A stretch of DNA of 64,000 nt, taken from the NCBI GenBank assembly GCA_963669155.1, contig OZ022585.1, positions 12,603,867 through 12,667,866 of the forward strand. Reading direction: 5' to 3'. This document shows, piece after piece, positions 48,401 through 60,400 of the stretch (its first letter is position 1; every line of letters starts with the position of its first letter). The stretch is from Arbacia lixula (Eukaryota > Echinodermata > Echinoidea > Arbacioida > Arbaciidae). The notes under the pieces were generated by a model that saw only the letters and a list, made by a program, of their open reading frames with translations, made no database searches and had not been told where the DNA came from. Both the position numbers and the translations under genes were made by a program.

Positions 48401-51400
48401 TGCACTAGTCATTACCACAGATTATTTCTGGGGTCATTGTTAACGTACAGTTGTACACCAGTACGCTGCGTGTAAGCGTACACATGTACATGTAAAACGT
48501 GGATCGGTGGTTTAGTTTTAATGTATCATGCGTTCATGCCGTGCCATTCCAAGCAAGTTTGTAAAGTGGATCCATCTTATACAAGTAGCTCATAATTTTT
48601 TTTGCCATGTCATGATCTACATGTAGGCCAATGATTGCTGTAGAATTTAAAACTTTGACCCAGAAGCCATAAAGGAAAGCTAGTACAGTACATACATGTC
48701 ATACCATGGGGGGGGGGGGGGGTAAAAAATGTACTTGTGAGGGCTACTTTTCAAACCTGGTTCCATTAAAGAACACAGTGAACCATGCTCTGCATTTTAC
48801 CCTATGAGATTTTTTTTCCCATCTCTCTTCACAGAGTTCCATACATGATTGCCTTTATTGCTTTCATTCAATTCAACAGACATACAGTGCATCAGGGAGG
48901 CTCGTCTCGCTCTTGTAGATTTTTTTTCCCAGCTATGAAAAGATTTGATATTTTAAGCATATCCATTAACTTATTCCATTGACTCACTTGTCAAAAGACT
49001 ATTACAATCTGCACCTTATGTTTACCGTCTGTCTCCATTAAAAAAAATAAAGGAACAGTTATGAAATTTTTGGTGTCTGTCAACTTTTCTCTATAACCCA
49101 GTTCATATACACCAACTATCCGCCAATTTTGCGGATACGATGCCGATAGTTGCGTTTATGAACGGGACGCTTAAATAATGCGGTATTTGCTTCCTCCTTT
49201 TTTGCGCAAGCTTATTTTGCAGGCCTTTTTCGCGGATCGAGACCAAGTAATAATACTGCAATATTGCAGTAAGCGAATCTTATAAACTGCATCCGCAAAA
49301 TAGCCATAAATGTTGTGCCTTGTGCATCGCACTCTGGCATGTGGGTCGCTAATCCTACAGCTCGTATAGCTAAGCGGAACATGTCACCATTGGTTTGGAG
49401 AGAGTCCAGCTGTCCAAAACACCCGCAACATTACAGCTTTTGGGTTGTATATGAACGATGCTTTTGCGGCTCGTTGGGAACTTGCTTACTGATGTGCATC
49501 AGAATAATAGCATTATATGGTATATGAACAGGGCTATTGTGAGTGTGACAACCCTGGTTATGTTTGTTGGGATAATGTGGGTCCTTGATGCCTGGACATG
49601 CATAAATCAGGAACTTTGTATAAAAATAAATGCTTTGTGGTCACCCACCTACTTGTACACTGTACAATTTATTTCAATTTATTTAATCATAGCGCTATAT
49701 TGTTCGTATATGAATGGGTCTAAAGTGTGAGGTGAGAATTGAAACCTTTGTTGCCCTTTTTCTTTCCTTTTCACCTTCTACCCTCTTACAAATCACCAAT
49801 GTGATTAATTGGTTGTTATTCATTTATCAATTCCTATGACAGGCTTATAGTCACTTGATCATAAAACATGTGCATGTAGATTATTAGATTTTGTGTGTGG
49901 AAATATGCAGTTTGATTGATAGTTCTGTTTTCTTTGTTGTGACCCTAAAGTGATCTGTGAAAGTCATAAAAATTAAACTCTTGCAAAAATTACAGCCCAC
50001 ACAGTACACGCACATCTGATGATACTTTCTCTCATACTCTGTTAAAATACATGATCATGCACAATGGTAACCATGGTGACTATTACTACCAGCATCCTCT
50101 TCAAGGTAAGGATAGTCCCTTCTCATTTTAGAATTGTCCCAAAGCGATGTACGTGTAGGAGGTGATAACAAACAAGACTAGGACTTACCAGTAATGTATC
50201 ATCATAGCTGCCCATAACAGTCCTGCCATGTTTCTGAACTGGTTATCATTACCAGTTTTATCATCTCCCAGTACTTTTTACAACAATTAGAGAAATACAG
50301 TGTGCATGTAGCTGCAATTACAGCAAAAATCAGTAAGAACAACAATATTTACATGGACACCTTTTCCCCTCTGAAAAAAGGTCCCCAGTGTTATTTAATT
50401 TGATGATCAAGGTCTTTGTAATTTGCAACACTCCATTTTTGTCTCGCCCACCGGAGGTGAAGGCGAGACTAAGGGATCCAAATGGCGTCCGTCCGTCGTC
50501 CGTCCGTCGTCCGTCGTCCGTCCGTCGTCCGTCCGTCGTCCGTCGTCCGTCGTCCGTCACAAATGTTAAAGTTTACCTGCAAGACTCTCTTTTGACAAAT
50601 AACTTCACATGGGTTGCTTGGATTACAACCTAACTTGGGTCATAGATGCACTGGGGGTACCTTCATGTTATGGTACCGTTGGAGGTCACAGGATAAGGTC
50701 AAAGGTCATTTGAGGTCATACGTTAAAGTTTACCTGCAAGACTCTCTTTTGACAAATAAATGAAGGCTTCCTAACTTGTGCACAGAATTGTGTGAGAGAT
50801 ACAATTCTTTTGCGTAGCAACGGAGATCGCGATATTTCTGGTTATTTTCGCAAGTGGGCGAGACACAATATTGCTAATGCCTTGTTTTATCAAAAGGCTT
50901 TTATAATACATACGGAATGCAGTCTATCCTTGATAGCTGGTCATTCAAACACACATGATTGAATCCAACCAAACATTTTGAATGAAGCAAAATTCAAGGA
51001 GACAAATTTATTGTCAGAATTTTATCATATTTTATAAATATTGCAGGTGTCTAACAGGCTTCACTAGCCATGACGTGTTTTGCGGCATATTATTTAGAGT
51101 TGTTCCATACATACTTTTTATCTCATTTGTACAGAGTGCCCAGCGATGGATTCCATACGAGTGAACTACAGACACTCTTTTGCTCAATATTTTTCTATGG
51201 TTATAAAAACAAAAATAGACAGGTGAATCCCTTAGGCCCGGAACAAGAAGAGCTGCAACATAATCGTTAAAAAGACCGCATTTTGAAACGCGATCCCAAG
51301 CATTCAAATGTAGATCGGTGCAAGAGCTAAACACACACAGAAACACACACAAACACTGCTTCTACATTGTAGGCTTGCTCGAAGTATATGTAGTTTTATT

Positions 51401-54400
51401 TTTCATGCTGTATGCGTGATGTGGTACCTCGACCTCCGCAGCTGATATAAAGACTACCTATATTGTACCTTCATACAGCTGTAAACATTCTCTTAAAATG
51501 ACTAAGTCTTTCTGTTCAGACCTCATTCTGCCTTTCTGTGTAAAAGGTAACATAGCTAAGCCTGGGATGAAGGCTAGAGCAAGCTACATGTAAACCAACT
51601 TTATGGAAAATTACCAGGAGGACCCTGGGGATTCAGCCAGGGACCTCCGAAACTAGACCTACATTTACCCAAACAAAATCACTGACAGTAGCTAAGTGCC
51701 TGTACAAGTACATGAACAGTAGATGTGAATTTCACAAACTTTATAGGACTACAGTACTTCACATTTTTTTGTACTGGGATGATAATACATTTAGCAAAAA
51801 TTATATCAACATGACTACATACATGTCCCATGATAATGTGGTAAACATATCAGTATTTTTTTTTTCATTTGTTCATTTAGAGTGCTCCAATAAGAACATT
51901 TATTGGTGTGGAATATTTGCCGTGAAAAAATCATGGGATTTACCAGGAGCTTTGGTGTTGTGCATTTTTGTATGAATATGGCACAATTTTGCCATGGACT
52001 TAAAGAAATGAGGAGATGAGATGTGCATTCCACTGGTATGTTTGATTTCAATTGACAAGTAGAAGCTAGAGTGAGCTATAACACATTTTTTTAAAGCTAA
52101 CAGCTGTTAGATGAAAGATGAAAGTTATTATTACTGCACACATCAATATTTATTCATGTACTAGTATTTTTCTGCTATCATTATAGTGGGTCATAAATAT
52201 TCATAGGATGGTGCAGCAAGAAGTTAACAAAATTAACTCATTCAGAAGTATCACATTATGTTCTCATGTGACAGAGCATCTCACAAATGTCCTTTTGATT
52301 TAAAGAAAACTGCTGTTCTATTTGAACCTAAGTCCATCCTTGTCTAAGGTCGTGTTTATCAACTTTTCAGAAATTTAAACGCGTTTCCAAAGGCCTTTAC
52401 GAACGCTTTTCCAAACGCGTTTAAAAAAATGGTGCATTTATCAACTCCAAAGGCCTTAAAAAAATGCGTTTCCAAACACGTTTAAAAAAACGATGCATCT
52501 ATCAACTCGATAGCCCAAGTCAAAAACTGGCCTTGTCACCGAAAACACATGGTTGAAATGCGTTTCAAAACAGCTTTGCGTTTATCTCACTTCTTTGAAC
52601 GCGTTTCTGGTTTAAACACGTTTAGGATCGTACAAATTTGCGTGTTTCTAAACAGCTTTCCAAACCCCATAATCAAAACACCTTTGCGTTTATCAACTCG
52701 TTTAAACACGTTTAAAAATATTTAAACGTGTTTGGAAACCTTAATTCTACCAAAAAAAGAGTTGATAAACACGCCCTATGTAGGTCTGACCACACAGTGG
52801 AAGATATGGTGAGTCTGCCATGCTCTCCTTCATATGAACAATGTGAGCACACAGAGCAAGGCATTACTGTGCAGTTCCAACTGAAAACTTATCCGCCAAG
52901 ACTTTGGGGCAGGCAAACCACTTGCTAATTGTAACCAACTTCTACAAACTAAAAAAATATGGAAAATGCAAAATGCAAACCACCTGCTAATTGTAACTAA
53001 CTTGTATTCACTACAAATCTATAAAATTGGAATATGCAAACCACTTGCTAATTGTAACTAACAAGTTAAGGTAACTACAAATTAAAAAAAAAATGGAAAA
53101 TATATCTTACAATGATAAGCATGCATTTAATTTCCATGCAAACAGTGGGATGATTTCAATATTTTAAGGCAACGTGTACAGCGCTGCTAGTGTGAATGCA
53201 GCTGTGGTCAGGAAATGGGGCTCGGAGCAGGAATCCCAGCATGCTCTCCCACCTGGCAAAGGAACACCTGCAGCCCTAGTTTTGATTTGCCCCCCACCCC
53301 CCAATAAAATCAAGCCATCCAACAAACAATCAATCCTCACAGGGTTGCCAAACAGGGCCTCTTGCACATGTACCCTGTTTACATTGTACATTGGTTCGAC
53401 TCTGAACTACTCTGAAGCTTGTATACTACAGGATTGTCCATCACAAGTCAATTATTGACTTACATGTAAGTGAAGAGATCAGCTCTTTGGGCATAGTTCA
53501 TATCAGCAAGATATAAGGTACATGTAGGTTGAAAGACAGATTCCCACTAAAGAGGGTCCTTAGGGTCTCCTTTCACTAAACTTTCCTTAATAACAACCCA
53601 GCAATAAATCCCTAGGAGATGTACCTCTGCATGAAGTTAGTTTTTAGTTGCAGTACGTGTACTTCAGGGGAAGTTCTGAATCGGTATATCGTACAACCTC
53701 ATGCAGGTGTATTTATGGCTTGCAAAGTGGATATGCTGCCTTTAAGGTAGCCAGTGTACAGAAGTGTGTAGATACAGCTTACTCTCGATATAACGAGGTC
53801 GTCGGGACCAGGGCTTTTTCCTCGTTATAACGAAACCTCGTTGTATCCAAACAGCATAAGAAACAATAAAATACATAGAAATATGTGTGTTTGTGTGTTC
53901 GTTGTGTTTTACTATGTTTTTCTATCCATAGGCGTCTTGGAAACATGCGTTATCAAACTGAGAAAAAGGCATTTGAAACGTGCGTTTTCAAACTGAAAAA
54001 GGGATTAAAGAAATGTGCGTTTTCAAACTGAAAAGGGGATTTATTTGTGCTCAACACATCATCCGACTTTGATATATTTTTGCCGTCTTAATAACTAGTT
54101 GCATTCAATGAATTATAGACCATTCCCGATACGATGGGTGTTATTTTGCAGTAAATACACTGGTCAAAAAAAAATTGTTATCGTAATCTTCTGGACAAGA
54201 AAACATCCGGTTTAGTTGTTTGGACAAACAAGAGAACGGGCGGCGCAATGGGCCGAACGGTCGGGAAATAAGGGAAGGTGGATTAAGATAAGAGCGTCTC
54301 GCTCGTCTGATAGGTTTGCGACGACGTAGCAAACACTGTTATGATCGGCACTTTCTTTGTGGGTCATTCCAAAATTATTACGAGGGGGTTCCATGTAGAA

Positions 54401-57400
54401 GATTAACGCTGCCCCTGCATTCTTATATTTCATTTTATATCGTGATTATGATTTCCAGCGATATACTAATTTAAAGAAGAATATTTTATCATGTCTTCAA
54501 TTCTTTCCTTGTTATATTTTAGTGCGTGAATTAAACTTCACACGTCCGAGATCACATTAGTTTTTGTCAAGAAACCTAATCAGTCGTTGCTCATCAGACA
54601 CAACCCCAATTCAGCACGCGCCGCGCCGTATCATTGTATTGCCGTGATGGGATCGGACTTGCAAACCATGTGCTTTCACGGCACATTACGCTGTGCATGT
54701 GCGAAGGAGTGGTGTACAGTGTATCATAACTGTGCACATGCTCGCGTTGTGTGGACGTGTATTACGAGATGTGTGTCTGGCTCCTTGCGGTGCCGGTGTT
54801 TTCATGTGTTTGCAATCTCTTGAGAAGATTGCTTTCAACTAGCTAGCCCTCGATTTTTCCTTCCTCGTTGTATCGGGACACAATTGTTATGTTTTTCTTT
54901 GTCTTGGGGTCAACATAATAAGCTCGTTATAACGAAATCTCGTTATAACCGTGCTCGTTGTAAGCGACGTGGTGCACCATAGGTTTGCATGTAGAAACTT
55001 TTGGGACCGAGAGATTTTTCTCGTTATAACGAAACCTCGTTATATCCGTGCTCGTTGTATCGAGAGTAAGCTGTACTTAGACTCTCCACTGCATCTCAAC
55101 TGCAATGTTTGTCTGGAAACAACTGAGTCTGGAAACATGATCCACATGGAAGCCCTGTAGGAGCAGCATGTAGGAAATGGGCTTAGTCTAGGTTTCTAGG
55201 CAGTTGTGAAGCAGTGGTATGTGGATGATAGATATATTTTCACACATACTTCACAGCGTAGCACCTAGGCTAGCTTTAACCATCTCACTACCATTGGTGC
55301 ATACATGTAAGTGTCACAACTAAATGGCCTTGTTTAGGCCTGGTACTGGGAGGTTTGGTGCTGGAAAAGAGCTTGGTGTGAACAGGGTGTTGTTTGCCCC
55401 TTGGACACAGCCCAGGTCAGGAATCTTAATGCTGCTAGAGACACACCTCTCACACGCCTCCTAAGACAAACTACAAGTGTAAACGTTTTATGGGCAGAAG
55501 TAGGTGCTTGACAGGTTGAAGTACACACCCTTTATGTACATCAAACACTTACTATGGACTCCTATGGACAATATGCTCCTATAAGAGAATGAGGTATCTG
55601 TCAACTTTAGAGGTACAATTGATAGGAGACAAGTTATACAGTTTAATCATCCTTTTGGTTAAATATTAGTTACAGTGTATGACACATTTGTTGCTAAACT
55701 TTGTTGTTCACAGACACAAGTGTAGCTCTGACATGTCACTGGCAATGATGTGCATACATGTATAAACATCTATAGGCTTACAAGAACGTGTTTGCATGGA
55801 TTATATTTGAATTACTTTGCCCCCAAATACAATAAAATCTCCAGTAATTGACAGTGTTATAAACGTGAAACACTGTACATGTAATTCAATTCATTTCATC
55901 AAAATGAATGAATTGATTACAAGTGTACATGACAAATGAAATAAGTTAGAATGCTGTTCAGATTGCCCAGTGTGGCAACATCTGTCATTGTGCAGCTGTC
56001 ATTTGTCAGGACAGGCGTATCATAGATGTAGGCTTCAGAATTGATTTGACTGTTTGCCAAGACAACCAAGATGCTTCTTTCTAATTTCAAAGTTGATCAC
56101 ACTTTTTAAAAAAAAAAAGTGAATTTTTAAGTAAGATAGTTTGTCATAAAAACTCTTGAAAGCATTTCAACTTTCTCCCAGTAAAACTCCTGAATTAAAT
56201 TATATCAGTACTTTCAAGGAATTTAGAATTGGAAAATGTTTGCCCACAAAGGAATCTTAATAATGACTCCCTATTTCACAAACAAGATTTTCTCTCAATC
56301 ACTGTTCTCACATAATCACTGCAGGGATGATTACATGAAGTTTTATGTGATGCCCCTTTCCAGATATCAGATGGAAGTGAATTCACTGAAATCAGTTACT
56401 GCCATTAGAGGAATAACGATATGGTGTGAGTTTTACAAATGTGCTATGTTGGCCTCTATGTCAGCAACATTTTTACTGACCATGGAATCTGTACAGCGCA
56501 TGGATTCGATGGCAAAACGCTGATGATGGATCATGCATCCAAATTAATGTGGAGTCATTATGATGCAAATGATGTTTTGCTCAATTTGCTCAATTTTTTG
56601 TTTACTGTGGTATTGTTATGAAATGCATGATCAACTATTTGTGTATTGAAATTCAAGGTTGGGAAGGTTCATGTTCCTACAAAAGATCTTCTCTCTTTCT
56701 GTCACACTTGTTTGTATTCTTTCCTTCTTCTAGCTACTCTGTTCTCACCCCCCCCCCCCCCCCACCCTCACCATCACCACCACCCCTGCCCTATCCCACA
56801 CATCAAACTCTCTCTCTCTTTCTGTTCTGCATTTTTATGTTTTCTTGTTCTCAGCTTCCTCCCCCAATTGTCTAAATAATGCTCTTCTTCTGTGAACCTC
56901 TTCTCCTTCTTTCTCCAACCTCTCCCTCTCTCACTCATTTCATATGTCTTCATGTGTCTTCAAACCTATCCATCTCCCAACCCATCTCTCTTCCTGTTTC
57001 CCACTTCACTTTTTATGTTTTCCTGTTCTCAACTTCCTCCCCCCCCCCCCCCCCCAAAAAAAAAAAAAAAAAAAATGTCTAAAAAAATGCTCTTCTTCTG
57101 TGAATCTCTTCTTCTTTTCTCTCATGTCTCCCTCTCTTTCTCCTTTCATATATGCCTATCCATCTTCCAACTGATCTCTCTTCCCACTACCATACGTTCC
57201 TCCGCTTCCTCCCTCTTTCCTAAATGGATGATAGTGGCTGTTGGCCTTTACGCCCACACAACTCCTGAAAACAGGGCAGATGGAATCCCATAAAGCATTC
57301 TCATCACATCAGAAATTATCCATCGCAATAAAACAGTGACAAGATTTATTCATAGCCTGAATTCTCTTGGGTGATGGTCAAGGGAGGAGAGAGACATTCA

Positions 57401-60400
57401 GGTTGTTTTCTTCAGCTGTAACAGTATCCGCTCTTCCTGTAATACATCTCAAATCCAAGACTTTTGTAGTCCTTCATTGAATTTGCACTGAGCTACTGTA
57501 CCAGGGTTCCTTGTCATGGCCCAGTTGATAAGATACATGAATAGATAATTTTCTTATAACTGAAATAATTACGATTCTTTTCATTTTGATAGAGATTGGC
57601 AAGTAAAAACACTCAAATACTCAATGACTTATTCAAAATCCCTTCTTGTCATTGAATTCTTGCCCTTTCCTATTTATTTTTTCATACATTGTTCAAAGAG
57701 TTCATATTTTAAACCACTTAGAAGAAATTCCTAATATATTTGAGAAGCAAATATTATGCCTGTCTCTAAAATGTACATTGAATGAAAACATGCATCTTTA
57801 CAATTGCTTATAAGTTTTGACCAGATTCATTGCAGTGTACAACATTATGGAATGCAGTCTGCATTCTTTTCCCACACAGCAAATAATGACATAATTACAA
57901 GGGAAAACGATCTACCCCCACACTGACATTTTCATTGCCACTTCTCAATTAATATATCAGTATTGGGGGAAGCAAGGTAATGACTACAATTTCAATGCAG
58001 TAATATTCAGTAGTTCCTGTTGGTCTGGTTGTGTACAGTGTATCTACAGTATACCAATTATTTTACTGATTCATCAAAGCAATCACCTAAAATACATACA
58101 CCTGTACAGGTATGTAATGTTTGGAGTTATAATGGCACACTGCCTTGATATTACATGGTTGTAATAGAACAGGGGAGTCCACATCTGAGGCAGGTAAATG
58201 TATTTAACAAATAAAATCATGGCACTAAGAATTCTACTCTTCAAGATGGTGTTTATTTTAGTCCATGAAACTAATATCCATTTTGAAGTTTTATAATATG
58301 GATAACCATTTTTGGGGGTGCTACATGACTGATTTGCGTCTTGACCTTTGCAATTTTTGGGAGAACAATAGTTATACCTTTCCCAACAATTGTAGTGTAT
58401 CCATTTGTGTTATTGAGCAAGGTAAAATGAGCATCTCTTTTTATTGTCCACAGTGACAGGAACAAATGATTTGAGGATACATCCGCTATCTGTCTCTTTA
58501 AAACTCTTATCCCTTTTTCTCAAATATCCATTTCTGACTCTGCCCTACTTGCATTAACTTGTACATGCAGTGACCTCGTGTTCTGACATGCTTATAAACT
58601 TATTTTGGTGTGAGTTCAAGGGCCTGTAACATTCCATTGGCTCTTGCAACAACACATTTCCAAATGTTCTTGATCTGACTCATAAAAAGCAAGTTTATCG
58701 TATGCACAACATGGTGGAGGATGCACGTGTGCATGTATTCTGTGTTATCAGGTATATTTAGCTCCAGTTTAGTGATAATCGGAAACTTAAGATCTGTAAT
58801 GGGGAAGTGATCTAGGTCTGCTTGCTCTGATAACGATGTAACTGTGAACAAAATAAAGGTCTTAATGAGATTTACTCATAATCAGTCACCATGCAGGTGC
58901 AACTTATGGCCCTCGAAATGTATATTAACCCTTTGGTAACTATCCATTACATAAAGGGAACTTAAAAATACATACTTATATGCTTATTTGTACTGATTTT
59001 TGTTTAAATCTCATTGTCCACAAAAACACTTAAGTTCACGTGGAGGGGAGGAATATACATACATGTAGCGGTACATGTACATGTATGTAAGCCTGATTTG
59101 ATTGAAAATGTGAGGTAGAGTTAAACCAAGATACAAATGTCCAAAATGGATTTCGAGCTTTCAACCAAACATTCCTTAGTCTCCATTTTATATAGAGGTT
59201 CTTTCACATCAGGGTAAGATAGTGGAACCACATGCAAAATGCCTTCTAAATCTCGGGATGAAGATGGAATTATATATGAATCCAGGGGAAAGAAAAAACA
59301 TTTATTTGTGGTAGCTACTTTTCAAGCTTGATGTGATGAAACAAACACTGTTATCTACAGTTTGAACTTCATTTTCACTGGGCCTTTTTGGTTTTTTTAG
59401 TCACAGAGCTCTTTATTTATGCGGGGGCTAAATCACCCTGAACCCCAAGATGTATTTTTTCACACCATGTATCTTCTCTTTACAATGTCTTTCTGCTTGC
59501 TGACACTCTTGTCCTCCTCTTATCCATTGGACAGTGCAAAATAATTGATTATCTGCAGCTGATTTTTACCAAATTAGAAAACAACCCCAAACCCCAAACA
59601 ACATCAACACCTTAGGCAACATTGAGCAGGGTGGGATGAAGGGTATTTGTTGAGGAGCTAGCGAGCCATGCTGCTATCATCCTGAGATCCCTCAGAAGAT
59701 GCCCAGCATCAGGATATTTAATCCACTCTCGGCCATCCATCCAATCTGTAATGCTCTAATAATCAATGCATCCACTCCCCCGCTTTAGCGCTTTGTTTCC
59801 AGAAGGAGCCAAGTGACGAGCAACACATTTTGCTGCCTCTTAAGGAGAATGGTGATTTACCTCCTACCTTGTATTTACCTCTAACACTTTATTTGCAGAT
59901 TGATTTTACTCTCTGTCTGAGGAGGAAGAAAAGGAATGATACATTTGCTTTGTAAAAGTCACTTACACACTGTACACTGCATACAAGGCTCTCTTGAACA
60001 CCAGGCCCTTGTGCTCTTAAGGAAACTACCCTAAAATAAAACTGGAATATGAAAGTGATGAGGAGAATTGGATAGAAGCCCTTGCTAATTTAGAGTGAGG
60101 GTGTCAAACACATGTTCATACATGTACATTGTACATGTTTATGCCTCCTTTTTTATTAATATGATCAGACCAAAGGTGTATAAAGTGAACTTGCTTCATA
60201 AACCATCCTTGATCAGACTTTTGCATAATATTTATTGGCTTCTCATATTACAGAAGCACAATTCAGGATTACTGTCCATCAGATGTCGTTCAAATTTGAA
60301 ATCGTTTTAAACTACCTGTAGACTGCTCTTACAAATGCAACCTGTATAGCATCTGACATAGATCTGAATTAAGAGGCTTACATGTAAGTTCGGAGGGCTG

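Noticed and set aside
56618-57293. Pro/Ser/Phe-rich frames
   Set aside because: Translation of C/T-rich simple sequence.
60095-60310. Frame with LIRLLHNIYWLLILQ, faintly like a LINE segment
   Set aside because: No second LINE motif nearby and no typical 3' end; too weak.
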